A DNA stretch of 17,460 bases from Lithacetigena sp037446255 [NCBI: Coprothermobacterota bacterium] (lineage in GTDB: Bacteria; Coprothermobacterota; HKB111): contig JBBIIY010000017.1 in assembly GCA_037446255.1 (NCBI GenBank), positions 1-17,460 of the forward strand, read 5' to 3'. A model generated the notes under the pieces. It was given only the letters and a program-made list of their open reading frames with translations, had not been told where the DNA came from and did not search any database. The first letter of the stretch is position 1. Every line of letters begins with the position of its first letter. Both the position numbers and the translations under genes were made by a program. Positions 7,604 to 15,287 of the stretch are shown piece after piece.

Positions 7604-7615
7604 GGGGCTGTCCCC
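7604..7615. repeat. Short palindrome GGGG-CTGT-CCCC
   Basis: Four G and four C flank CTGT, preceded by an A run. The CTGTCCC core is shared with the arms of the element at 912-1002, so this may be a solo end of a related element. It lies between the agmatinase promoter region and the damaged nitroreductase gene. A 12-base motif is weak evidence on its own. Confidence 0.35.
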
Positions 7616-7642
7616 AATTGGTTGCGACATTCGGAGAATACA

Positions 7643-8308
7643 GTGTATTATATATTAATTACGTACGAACATTATGTTAATTGGTATCCTGCAATTTTTA
7701 TCAGGCGCTCTCGCTGGCAATATAACAACCACAAGTTATCTAAAAGCACAGTTCACTATTTACATACCTTCTGTGAGAAACTTAACAGCACTATCAAAGA
7801 AATCAGGGTAGTTTTTGTTAATACACGTACTGAAAATGTCTTCAGAGGTATTATTAGTTCATATGGAAAGATTAAAGTTTCACCTGCTTATGCTGCCTTC
7901 ATGGGAGATATGACTGACCCTGATGTGCAGGAAAAAATAGATTACCTGGGAGAAAGCTTCGTTTTAGAAGCCACCTACCTATCTCTTTCTACCTGCCGGG
8001 TCGGGGGATTTTTTAATCACCGGGTAGTTAACGCCCACACCTGGCCAGAATGGGTAATTACCTGCTTAAACTCGGTCGGGTTAGCTTCTTCAGCTATAAA
8101 CAGGCAACCCTGGAGGTTTACGTCTAAAGATAATTCTATAACAGTTTCTGTTAATAAACTTCTTCCCTCTATAGTAGTTTCCAGCAGGCTTGATTGCGGA
8201 ATTGCCATGCTCCACCTGGAAATCGGGGCCTATCAAAAAGGCGTTACCGGTATATGGGAGTATTTAAAACATCCTGAAGTAGGCAGGTTTTGGCTTAACC
8301 ATATTTAA
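7643..8308 (+). CDS. Nitroreductase-family protein, probably decayed (internal deletion)
   Basis: This matches the TM1586-type nitroreductase family (FMN-dependent oxidoreductases) from the start-like segment NWYPAIFIRRS through STCRVGGFF to SAINRQPWRF and LDCGIAMLHLE. From memory of the family, about 50-60 residues are missing between GGFF and the SAINRQPW segment, where only 23 residues remain. Several conserved positions look changed: RRSRW where RRSRR is usual, TCR where TCW is usual, and ASSAIN where APSAIN is usual. No Met precedes NWYP; the codon there is GTT. GTG 7643 with GGAG at 7633-7636 is the best available start (221 residues); the frame is open back to GTG 7559 but without a ribosome site. 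It may be expressed but is likely inactive. The call of decay rests on remembered family features. Confidence 0.65.
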   Translation: MYYILITYEHYVNWYPAIFIRRSRWQYNNHKLSKSTVHYLHTFCEKLNSTIKEIRVVFVNTRTENVFRGIISSYGKIKVSPAYAAFMGDMTDPDVQEKIDYLGESFVLEATYLSLSTCRVGGFFNHRVVNAHTWPEWVITCLNSVGLASSAINRQPWRFTSKDNSITVSVNKLLPSIVVSSRLDCGIAMLHLEIGAYQKGVTGIWEYLKHPEVGRFWLNHI

Positions 8309-8330
8309 ATGCATGATATTTCTTTTATAC

Positions 8331-8360
8331 TTGATTTATTTCACTTTTTAGGTTTATAAT
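8331..8360 (+). promoter_or_regulatory. Promoter of the DUF3798 ABC operon
   Basis: TTGATT (8331-8336) and a perfect TATAAT (8355-8360) with an 18-bp spacer lie about 40 bases before the binding-protein start codon. The start point would be near 8367. No obvious operator repeat overlaps it. Confidence 0.7.
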
Positions 8361-8398
8361 ACAGATAGGTAACTACCAATTATTTCAATGGAGGTTTT

Positions 8399-9529
8399 AT
8401 GAAAACGAATCAACTGGTATTGATTTTGGTAGTAGTTGTTATAGTTGCTGGCTTGGCTTATTATTTTACCAGGCCTCAAGTTGAGGAAGTGGTTGAAAAG
8501 CCCTTTATGATTGGCATTATGACTGGAACAGTAGCCCAGGGAGAGGATGAGTACAGGGCTGCTGAAAGGATTATCGCCAAGTATGGAGCAGATAGGGTTA
8601 TTCATGTGGTTTATCCAGATAACTTCATGGGAGAACAAGAAACCACAATTTCTCAAATTACCAGTCTGGCACAAAACCCCGATGTTAAAGTAATAATTAT
8701 CAGCCAGGCTGTCCCCGGTGCCTTACCTGCACTTAGAAAAGTGAAGGAGGTCCGGCCTGATATTTTATTTGGTTTTGTAACACCACATGAAGACCCTGAT
8801 ATGGTAAATGCCGAAGCAGATTTTTCTATTCAACCTAATGAAGCCCTTCGTGGTAAAACTATTATTGCTCAGGCAAAAAAAATGGGTGCTAAAACTTTTA
8901 TTCACTATTCTTTTCCAAGACATATGTCTTATGCTCTCTTGGCAGAAAGAAGAAGAATTCTTGAAGAACAGTGTATTGCTAATGGCATTCAATTTGTCTT
9001 CGTAACAGCACCTGACCCTCTGGCTGAAGGTGGTTTACCTAGTGCTCAGCAATTTATACTGGAAGATGTTCCCAGACAAGTTGCAACCTATGGTAAAGAT
9101 ACTGCCTTCTTCAGCACTAACTGTGGTATGCAAGAACCATTAATTAAAGCAGTTCTTAAAGCAGGTGGTCTATTTGTCGAACAATGCTGCCCAAGCCCCA
9201 CCCACGGTTATCCTGGAGCTTTAGGAATTTCCATACCACAAGAAAAAGCTGGAGATATGGCCTACATCATTGAACAAATAAGAACAGAAATTGCCAAACA
9301 AGGCGGCACTGGTCGCTTTGCTACCTGGCCCGCACCAGTAAATATAGTTGCAACACTCGCAGCCTGTGATTATCTAGTATCGGTAGCTGAAGGCAACGCC
9401 AGCCTTGGGGACCTTAATGCCATTTCAACATTGGCAGGAAATGCAGCTGGAGTTCCGGTTACTATCGAGAAATACAAAACCGATGCTGGAACTATGTACT
9501 TCATAGTATTGGGTTCCATAGTTTTTTAA
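8399..9529 (+). CDS. DUF3798 substrate-binding protein of an ABC importer
   Basis: A 376-residue protein I assign to the DUF3798 family, which looks like a periplasmic-binding-protein-type fold. The N-terminus has one hydrophobic stretch (about 6-24) after MKTNQ, with no lipobox cysteine, so it is probably an uncleaved membrane anchor displaying the protein outside. The mature part shows two alternating alpha/beta lobes; notable segments are GIMTGTVAQGEDE near 40, the FGFVTPHEDPDM segment near 124 and EQCCPSPTHGYPGALGIS near 261. The downstream ATPase and two permeases strongly suggest that it captures the transported solute. GGAGG at 8390-8394 is 4 bases before the ATG. The ligand cannot be read from sequence; simple sugars or nucleoside-like compounds are only a guess from the transporter type. 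Confidence 0.8.
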   Translation: MKTNQLVLILVVVVIVAGLAYYFTRPQVEEVVEKPFMIGIMTGTVAQGEDEYRAAERIIAKYGADRVIHVVYPDNFMGEQETTISQITSLAQNPDVKVIIISQAVPGALPALRKVKEVRPDILFGFVTPHEDPDMVNAEADFSIQPNEALRGKTIIAQAKKMGAKTFIHYSFPRHMSYALLAERRRILEEQCIANGIQFVFVTAPDPLAEGGLPSAQQFILEDVPRQVATYGKDTAFFSTNCGMQEPLIKAVLKAGGLFVEQCCPSPTHGYPGALGISIPQEKAGDMAYIIEQIRTEIAKQGGTGRFATWPAPVNIVATLAACDYLVSVAEGNASLGDLNAISTLAGNAAGVPVTIEKYKTDAGTMYFIVLGSIVF

Positions 9530-9554
9530 GTTTTAATTCTTTAAGAATGATTTT

Positions 9555-9587
9555 GAGGGCTAAGAGTTAACTATTATCTTAGCCCTC
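9555..9587 (+). terminator. Stem-loop between binding protein and ATPase (partial terminator or mRNA stabiliser)
   Basis: GAGGGCTAAGA (9555-9565) pairs perfectly with TCTTAGCCCTC (9577-9587) around an 11-base loop. The bases after it (TTCATTAAAAG) are a poor U tract, so full termination is unlikely. Such hairpins often follow binding-protein genes and leave more mRNA for the binding protein than for the membrane parts. Confidence 0.65.
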
Positions 9588-9606
9588 TTCATTAAAAGAG
9601 GAATAA

Positions 9607-11190
9607 ATGCTTGAGATTAAAAATATATCCAAAGACTTTTTCGGTATTCAAGCTTTGAAAAATATTTCTTTAACTCTACAGGAAGGAGAAATTCTCGGGC
9701 TGGTTGGTGAAAATGGAGCAGGTAAATCAACCTTGATGAACATTCTTTTTGGCATGCCTGTCATCCACGAAACTGGAGGTTATCAGGGAGAAATCCTTTT
9801 TGATGGAAAACCGGTAATTATAAAAAGCGCTAAAGAGGCTATGGACCTGGGTATAGGGATGATACATCAGGAATTTATGTTAATCCCAGGCTTTAGTATT
9901 GCAGAAAATATTAAATTAAATAGAGAGCCTACCAAATCAAATATTTTTTCCAGATTAATAAATAAAAAATTAGAGACTCTGGATATGGTAACTATTAGAG
10001 AACATTCTAAAACTGTCTTACAGGAAATTGGTTTGGGTATTGATGAACTTCTCCCGGTTATAGGTTTGCCTGTAGGGCATAAACAGTTTGTAGAAATCGC
10101 ACGAGAAGTTGATAAATCTAAATTCAGCAAGGTTAAAGTCTTAGTATTTGACGAGCCTACAGCTGTGTTAACAGAATCAGAGGCAGAGAATCTGCTGCAA
10201 ATTTTAAAACAGCTTGCCCATAAAGGTATATCAATACTATTTATCAGTCATCGGTTGGATGAGGTTCTTCAAGTGTCTGACCGGGTAGTAGTATTACGAG
10301 ATGGTGAGAAAATTGCTGAAAAAAATCAATCAGAAACAAATATAATTGAAATAGCAGAATTAATGGTCGGTAGAAAATTTAAAAGGTTTGAGGCAATTGC
10401 AGAACTAAAGCCCCAAATTGAAGATATTACCATTTTAAAGATAAATAACTTGAAAGTATCCATGCCAGGAGAATATGTAAATGGCATAAACCTGGAGATA
10501 AAAAAGGGAGAAATATTTGGTTTAGGTGGATTGGCAGGACATGGAAAGGTTGGCATAGCCAATGGTATCGCAGGGTTATATCCCGCAAGTGGTGAAATAC
10601 AGTTTCAAGGTAAGCCCTTGAAACTTAACGACCCCAATGCTTTTCTCAATAGCAGTTTAGCTTTTCTTTCAGAAGACCGAAGAGGAGTGGGATTGCTACT
10701 CAATGAACCAATCGATTTTAATATATGTTTGACTTCATTTTATATCAAAGGTAGGTTTACCAAAAACCTGTTGGGAATGAAAATACTTAATCAGTCTGAA
10801 TTAGATGAATATAGCAAAAAAATAATTTCTGATTTAGACATCAGGTGTCTTGGTCCCCACCAGTTTGTTAGAGCACTCAGTGGGGGAAACCAGCAGAAAG
10901 TATGTATAGCACGGGCTTTAACCATGGAACCCCAACTTCTTTTTGTTTCTGAACCTACTCGAGGAGTGGACGTTGGGGCTAAACAAAAGATACTGGAAAT
11001 TCTGGTAAATCTTAACAGACGATTGGGAATGACCATTGTTTTTACTTCCTCGGAACTACTGGAATTAAGGTCTATTTCCGACAGGATAGGTATCGTTCAC
11101 CATGGTCAAATTACTGATATTTTACCTCCTGATGCTCCTGATGTGAAATTTGGGTTAGCCATGAGTGGCATTAAAGGGGTGGTCCAATGA
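9607..11190 (+). CDS. ABC importer ATPase, duplicated (RbsA/MglA/YufO-type)
   Basis: A 527-residue cytoplasmic ATPase with two nucleotide-binding domains in one chain, as in ribose/galactose and nucleoside importers. Domain 1 has Walker A GENGAGKST (34-42), MIHQEF as Q-loop region, and Walker B with DEPT at 182-185, but its signature is LPVGHKQ (154-160), not LSGGQ. Domain 2 has the good signature LSGGN (424-428), yet a degenerate Walker A (GLAGHGKVG, about 308-316) and SEPT in place of DEPT. One composite site is therefore complete and the other is not, a known pattern in this family. AAGAGG precedes the ATG by 5 bases. The stop overlaps the next start (ATGA), so translation is coupled to the first permease. 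Confidence 0.92.
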   Translation: MLEIKNISKDFFGIQALKNISLTLQEGEILGLVGENGAGKSTLMNILFGMPVIHETGGYQGEILFDGKPVIIKSAKEAMDLGIGMIHQEFMLIPGFSIAENIKLNREPTKSNIFSRLINKKLETLDMVTIREHSKTVLQEIGLGIDELLPVIGLPVGHKQFVEIAREVDKSKFSKVKVLVFDEPTAVLTESEAENLLQILKQLAHKGISILFISHRLDEVLQVSDRVVVLRDGEKIAEKNQSETNIIEIAELMVGRKFKRFEAIAELKPQIEDITILKINNLKVSMPGEYVNGINLEIKKGEIFGLGGLAGHGKVGIANGIAGLYPASGEIQFQGKPLKLNDPNAFLNSSLAFLSEDRRGVGLLLNEPIDFNICLTSFYIKGRFTKNLLGMKILNQSELDEYSKKIISDLDIRCLGPHQFVRALSGGNQQKVCIARALTMEPQLLFVSEPTRGVDVGAKQKILEILVNLNRRLGMTIVFTSSELLELRSISDRIGIVHHGQITDILPPDAPDVKFGLAMSGIKGVVQ

Positions 11191-12239
11191 AAAAAACTAT
11201 ACTATCATTTATATCCACCATTGGCATACCAAGAATCATCATAGCAGGATTTCTCACATTCTTACTAATTACTGCCTTCGTTTTAGGAATGGATATGAAA
11301 AGACTTTTATCGGATTCACTGGTTAGAATTGGCAGGAATAGTCTTTTTGTCCTTGCTTTACTGCCTCCCTTGAAAGCTGGAGTAGGTTTAAATTTTGGTT
11401 TATCATTGGGAGCGCTCTGTGGCTTGATAGGTCTGGTGGTGGGATTAGAGCTGGGAATAACAGGCATAAACCATATTTTACTGGCTTCAATAATTGGAGT
11501 ACTTTTAGCGGTAGTAATCGGTTATATATATGGAGTGCTTTTAAACCAGACTAAAGGTCAGGAAATGATGGTGGGGAACTATATGGGGTTTGCTACGGTT
11601 TCTTTAATGTGCACTTTCTGGCTCCTGGCACCCTTTAAAAATCCCTCACTTATCTGGGCTATTGGAGGAAAAGGACTAAGAACAACCCTCGTTCTTCCTG
11701 AAGCAACCGGTCAGATAATAGATAAATTTTTATCATTTTCCTTTTTCGGTTTCAACATTCCCACAGGCACCTTTGTTTTGTCCTCCCTATCCTGTCTGAT
11801 CATGTATTTTTTCTTCAAAACCAGGTCAGGTTTATCTATGGTAGCAGTTGGTTCCAACCCAATATTTGCTAAAGCTTCAGGAATAAAAGAAAATACTATC
11901 AGGATTCAATCTGTGATTTTATCTACTGTCTTGGCCGCTATTGGCATGGTAATCTTTGCCCAGAGTTTTGGATTTGTTCAACTGTATATGGCACCTTTGA
12001 TGTTGCCTTTCCCCGCAATTGCCTGTATTTTAATTGGAGGTGCTTCGCTTCGTAAAGCAACTTTACTTCATGTCATCATCGGTACCATACTTTTTCAAAC
12101 CCTTCTCACCATTACTTTGCCTGTGGTAACCCAGGCTGTGGCAATTAGTGGAGAGGCAGGCGATATTACCGAAGTATTGAGGGTTATAATCAGTAATGGT
12201 TTGATTCTATACGCTTTAACCAGGAAGGGAGGAGATTAA
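11187..12239 (+). CDS. ABC importer permease, BPD_transp_2 family (first)
   Basis: A 350-residue integral membrane protein with about 8-10 hydrophobic segments. It belongs to the sugar/branched-chain/nucleoside permease family (BPD_transp_2). The cytoplasmic coupling region is visible as VGSNPIFAKASGI near residue 220, and the late GGASLRKAT segment is also typical. Its ATG overlaps the stop of the ATPase gene by four bases. With the next permease it should form the heterodimeric channel through which the DUF3798-bound solute passes. Confidence 0.88.
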   Translation: MKKTILSFISTIGIPRIIIAGFLTFLLITAFVLGMDMKRLLSDSLVRIGRNSLFVLALLPPLKAGVGLNFGLSLGALCGLIGLVVGLELGITGINHILLASIIGVLLAVVIGYIYGVLLNQTKGQEMMVGNYMGFATVSLMCTFWLLAPFKNPSLIWAIGGKGLRTTLVLPEATGQIIDKFLSFSFFGFNIPTGTFVLSSLSCLIMYFFFKTRSGLSMVAVGSNPIFAKASGIKENTIRIQSVILSTVLAAIGMVIFAQSFGFVQLYMAPLMLPFPAIACILIGGASLRKATLLHVIIGTILFQTLLTITLPVVTQAVAISGEAGDITEVLRVIISNGLILYALTRKGGD

Positions 12240-12242
12240 ATT

Positions 12243-13310
12243 ATGAAAAGAATCATTGAAATAGTAAAAAATAATCCAATTCCAGTACTTTTCCTGGTAA
12301 TCTGCGTACTCGGGCTCTGGATTACTAAAATACCCCTACCAATATTCATTAATGACCTTATCACCAGGTTATCAAGGAACACCTTTCTGGTTCTTTCACT
12401 TATAATCCCCATCATTGTTGGCCTTGGTTTAAACTTTGCCATTGTTACCGGTGCTATGGCTGGACAGATTGGAGCTATCACCGTAATTGAGTTAGGAATA
12501 AAAGGATTGCCAGGATTCCTTGTTGCCTGCCTTATAGCAGTTCCCCTGGCTATTATTTTTGGTTACCTTCTGGGGAAAATTTTTAATATTGCTAAAGGGA
12601 GAGAGATGATAACCGGATTTATAACCGGATTTTTTGCCAACGGAGTTTATCAATTTATTTTCCTCTTTATAATTGGCACCGCCCTTATTCCTTTTAAAGA
12701 CAAAACCATCTTATTGCCTCAAGGTTGGGGGATAAGAAGTGTTGTTGATTTGTATAATATTCAATATGCTGTTGATTCTATCCTGAAATTAAAAATACCC
12801 ATTGGAAGATACTTCCTTAATGTTCCTCTTTCTACCTTTATAATAATATTCATCCTCTGTGTGGCTATTAATTATTTTATAAAAACAAAACTCGGGCAGG
12901 AATTCAGAGCTATCGGTCAAGAACCTCATGTATCTTTAGTTTATGGAATAAATGTTGACAAAAACAGGGTATTAGCTACTATTATTTCCATAACTCTGGC
13001 TGCCATCGGTCAGCTTATTTTCTTGCAGAATTTAGGAACAGTAAACACTTACGCCAGTCATGAGCAAGTCGCACTTTTTTCTATAGCCGCTCTTCTGGTT
13101 GGTGGGGCTACAGTTAAAAAAGCAGCTGTATCTAATGCTTTACTGGGAACCTTACTTTTTCACTCCCTCTTTATAATTTCCCCTCAGGTAGGCCTAAAAC
13201 TATTCGGTCAACCCCAGGTTGGTGAATATTTCAGGGTATTTGTAGCTTATGGTGTAATTGCCTTTGCCTTGGCTATGCATGCATTTCAAGTAAAAACCGG
13301 AAAAAAATAA
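12243..13310 (+). CDS. ABC importer permease, BPD_transp_2 family (second)
   Basis: A 355-residue multi-spanning membrane protein, paralogous to the preceding permease. Shared landmarks include the early GLGLNFAIVTGAMAGQIG segment, the coupling region AIGQEPHVSLVYGI near 223, and GGATVKKAA near the C-terminus. It starts three bases after the first permease stop, with GGGAGGAG overlapping the end of that gene as ribosome site. It is the last gene of the importer operon. The roughly 100 bases after it, up to the convergent HAD gene, hold only an imperfect, widely spaced AATTATG/CATAATT repeat and no convincing terminator. Confidence 0.88.
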   Translation: MKRIIEIVKNNPIPVLFLVICVLGLWITKIPLPIFINDLITRLSRNTFLVLSLIIPIIVGLGLNFAIVTGAMAGQIGAITVIELGIKGLPGFLVACLIAVPLAIIFGYLLGKIFNIAKGREMITGFITGFFANGVYQFIFLFIIGTALIPFKDKTILLPQGWGIRSVVDLYNIQYAVDSILKLKIPIGRYFLNVPLSTFIIIFILCVAINYFIKTKLGQEFRAIGQEPHVSLVYGINVDKNRVLATIISITLAAIGQLIFLQNLGTVNTYASHEQVALFSIAALLVGGATVKKAAVSNALLGTLLFHSLFIISPQVGLKLFGQPQVGEYFRVFVAYGVIAFALAMHAFQVKTGKK

Positions 13311-13410
13311 ATTAAGTATAAAACTGTTAGTAAATTATGTAGTCCTAATTAAAAAACCTGCAAAAACTGTAAGTTAAGTTGATAAATTAAAACCATAATT
13401 AGTATTGTCT

Positions 13411-14013
13411 TTAATTAAGGCGTATGAAAGCTTCTAACTTACTCATAAACTCATCATACCCGGTAAAGTAAATAGTATGATAACCAGTATTATTGGCTCT
13501 TAAAATATGGTAGCTATTGTCATCAATAAAGAGGATTTCTTCCGGTTTCACACCTAAATACTCACAAACATCAGTAAATAACGATGAATCGCTTTTGGAT
13601 TTTCCTAATTTAAAGGAGTTAAAAATGTAATCAAAATACTGATAGAAATGATGGTTCAGGTTTATTTCATCTAACCAGTTGGTCTGGTCACTCAAAATGC
13701 CTGTCTTCAGGCCTTTATTTTTAATTAATTCCACTACTTCAAGCATACGTAATCTAATAATAAATCTGCTTAATATTTCTACTCGCAGACTTATGTCACT
13801 TCCCTTCACTCTTGTAGCTATTCTTAAAGATTCCCAGAAGTCATGTTCTTCACACTTCCCGGTAAGATAACCTGTACTATTAATAAGGTCAACAACCTGA
13901 AAAAAGAAAGTAGAGGCATCTAAATTATTTTTCCGGGCAATGGCTTCTAACCCCTCTCGGAATCCTTCTTCAGCAATAACTCCGCCAAAATCAAATAAAA
14001 CAACTTTAATCAT
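13411..14013 (-). CDS. HAD-superfamily hydrolase (YihX-like phosphatase)
   Basis: A 200-residue cytoplasmic HAD-IA type hydrolase, probably a sugar-phosphate or nucleotide phosphatase. Motif I is LFDFGGV with nucleophile D8; the usual second aspartate (DxD) is replaced by Gly, as in several subfamily IA members of the FDxGxV type. Motif II is ILSDQ, motif III is around GKSKSD (Pro of the usual KPD replaced by Ser), and motif IV is FIDDN. The helical cap lies between about residues 15 and 85. I start at MIKVV (ATG 14013) because the sequence directly upstream is not HAD-like and AAGGA precedes it. It converges on the ABC operon and diverges from nfu. The substrate is not known. Confidence 0.85.
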   Translation of the reverse strand: MIKVVLFDFGGVIAEEGFREGLEAIARKNNLDASTFFFQVVDLINSTGYLTGKCEEHDFWESLRIATRVKGSDISLRVEILSRFIIRLRMLEVVELIKNKGLKTGILSDQTNWLDEINLNHHFYQYFDYIFNSFKLGKSKSDSSLFTDVCEYLGVKPEEILFIDDNSYHILRANNTGYHTIYFTGYDEFMSKLEAFIRLN

Positions 14014-14043
14014 ATGCTTCCTTTCAGTCAGTAATATTATTGA

Positions 14044-14052
14044 ATTATAGCA
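14044..14052 (-). promoter_or_regulatory. Extended -10 promoter of the HAD gene
   Basis: On the minus strand the sequence reads TGCTATAAT, a perfect -10 with the extended TGn element, about 30 bases before the HAD start codon. No good -35 is seen at 16-18 bp, which extended -10 promoters can tolerate. Confidence 0.55.
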
Positions 14053-14192
14053 TTCAGGTTTAAAAATATCATTTAAGGATAAACCAATTACATTAAATAT
14101 GGTATTCTTATAGGTCTGAATGAGAACCAATTATTATTTTTACCTAAGAATAAAGACTTTTCAGGCTTAAAAAATTAATGGAGGATAGATAA

Positions 14193-14414
14193 ATGCAAGA
14201 AAAAATAAAAGAAATATTAGAGCAGATAAGACCTCTCCTTAAAGCAGATGGTGGAGATATGGAGTTAGTGGAAATTACCGAAGATCAAACTGTAAAAGTA
14301 AGGTTAACTGGAGCTTGCGGTCATTGCCCTATGTCCACTATGACTTTGAAAATGGGTATTGAAAGAACACTAAAAGAAAAGGTTTCACCTGATATAAAGG
14401 TAGTAGCAGTTTAA
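14193..14414 (+). CDS. Nfu-type Fe-S cluster carrier (NifU C-terminal domain)
   Basis: A 73-residue protein made only of the NifU C-terminal domain. It begins with IRPLLKADGGDMELVEI, the family hallmark, and carries the cluster-binding CxxC in ACGHCPMST (C42, C45). Two molecules would hold one [4Fe-4S] cluster and pass it to target enzymes in the cytoplasm. GGAGG at 14180-14184 lies 8 bases before the ATG. It diverges from the HAD gene; I see no clear promoter in the 140 bases before it. It is 24 bases from the convergent macrodomain gene, with no terminator between. No isc or suf gene is near, so it may act as a stand-alone carrier. Confidence 0.93.
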   Translation: MQEKIKEILEQIRPLLKADGGDMELVEITEDQTVKVRLTGACGHCPMSTMTLKMGIERTLKEKVSPDIKVVAV

Positions 14415-14438
14415 AATATTTACAATTTATCTATTTGG

Positions 14439-14969
14439 TTATTCCGGTATCTGTTTGGATAGCTCTTCTTCAAATATCCGATAGCTATTTTGCCCAAATA
14501 AACAAAATATAACTTTTTTTATTTTGGTTATTCCCCTTAGATAACCGAAAGCTGTTTTTATCATTATTTTAGCTCCTCGCTCGATGGGGAACCCATATAT
14601 ACCACAGCTGACAGCAGGAAAAGCTATGCTGGTTAAATGGTATTTATCAGCTAATTTCAAGGAGTTAAGAATAGCCCTGGCTAATTTTTCATCCTCATTG
14701 CCTTCTCCCATCTGGGGACCTACGGTGTGTATCACATAGCGAGCTTTTAAATTACCAGCCCCGGTTATAACCGCTTCTCCCACCGGACAATACCCTATAC
14801 TGTTAGATTCTGTTTGAATTACCATTCCCCCCTTTCTCACGATAGCTCCTGCTACTCCCCCGCCATGCTGCAAGTGAACATTAGCAGCATTGACTATGAC
14901 ATCAGTATTCATCTCGGTTAAATCCCCTTCCAGAATTTCTATTTCCGATTGATTAATCATTCTGCGCAT
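14439..14969 (-). CDS. Macrodomain protein (O-acetyl-ADP-ribose deacetylase-like)
   Basis: A 176-residue single macrodomain, MacroD/YmdB-like, expected to bind ADP-ribose and possibly remove it from proteins or deacetylate O-acetyl-ADP-ribose. The signature NAAN is at 27-30 and the glycine-rich GGGVAGAI at 36-43; the phosphate loop SCGIYGFP is at 121-128. No extra domain is fused. The first ATG (14969) is three bases after the DUF2905 stop, with AGAAGA as a weak ribosome site lying over that stop, so translation is probably coupled. There is a second Met at residue 4. Confidence 0.9.
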   Translation of the reverse strand: MRRMINQSEIEILEGDLTEMNTDVIVNAANVHLQHGGGVAGAIVRKGGMVIQTESNSIGYCPVGEAVITGAGNLKARYVIHTVGPQMGEGNEDEKLARAILNSLKLADKYHLTSIAFPAVSCGIYGFPIERGAKIMIKTAFGYLRGITKIKKVIFCLFGQNSYRIFEEELSKQIPE

Positions 14970-14972
14970 TTT

Positions 14973-15200
14973 TTATCTTCTAAAAAAATAAAAAAATAAA
15001 TTAATAACTATGGTAAGAATTAAACTTATGAGAAGGCCAGAGGCTAAAGGAAAATAAAAACGATAGTTTTCTTTTTCTATGAATATATCCCCGGGAAGTT
15101 TTCCCAAAAAAGGTATTTTTCCTCCAAACATAAATAATAAGCCTATAAGCACCGTAATGCTTCCGAATAGTATCAATACTTTACCGATTTCTTTCAACAA
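14973..15200 (-). CDS. DUF2905 small membrane protein, TTG start
   Basis: A 75-residue protein with two hydrophobic helices (about 6-25 and 49-72) flanking the hallmark IPFLGKLPGDIFIEKENYRF. That central motif identifies the DUF2905 family, whose function is unknown. It should sit in the inner membrane. I place the start at TTG 15200 because GGAG (15206-15209 on this strand) precedes it by exactly 5 bases. An upstream ATG at 15257 would add 19 residues with no ribosome site and does not resemble the family. It is the first gene of a two-gene unit with the macrodomain. Confidence 0.8.
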   Translation of the reverse strand: MLKEIGKVLILFGSITVLIGLLFMFGGKIPFLGKLPGDIFIEKENYRFYFPLASGLLISLILTIVINLFFYFFRR

Positions 15201-15259
15201 TGAGTCTCCTTTTTCCACATAACCCAGAAAATATTGCTGTATTTTATTATATATCAACC

Positions 15260-15268
15260 TGCTAAAAT
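15260..15268 (+). promoter_or_regulatory. Possible extended -10 promoter of the PhzF-family gene
   Basis: TGCTAAAAT fits an extended -10, 20 bases before ATG 15288. TTGCTG at 15234 is too far (23 bp) to be its -35. The gene is divergent from DUF2905, so some promoter is required within 15201-15287. Confidence 0.35.
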
Positions 15269-15287
15269 ATTTTTTAAAGGAGACATG

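Noticed and set aside
7559-7642. N-terminal extension of the nitroreductase gene from GTG 7559
   Set aside because: No ribosome site precedes it, and the added segment includes the GGGGCTGTCCCC palindrome and does not resemble the family.
13311-13410. Terminator in the gap between the second permease and the HAD gene
   Set aside because: Only an imperfect, distant AATTATG/CATAATT repeat is present; no GC-rich stem with a U tract was found.
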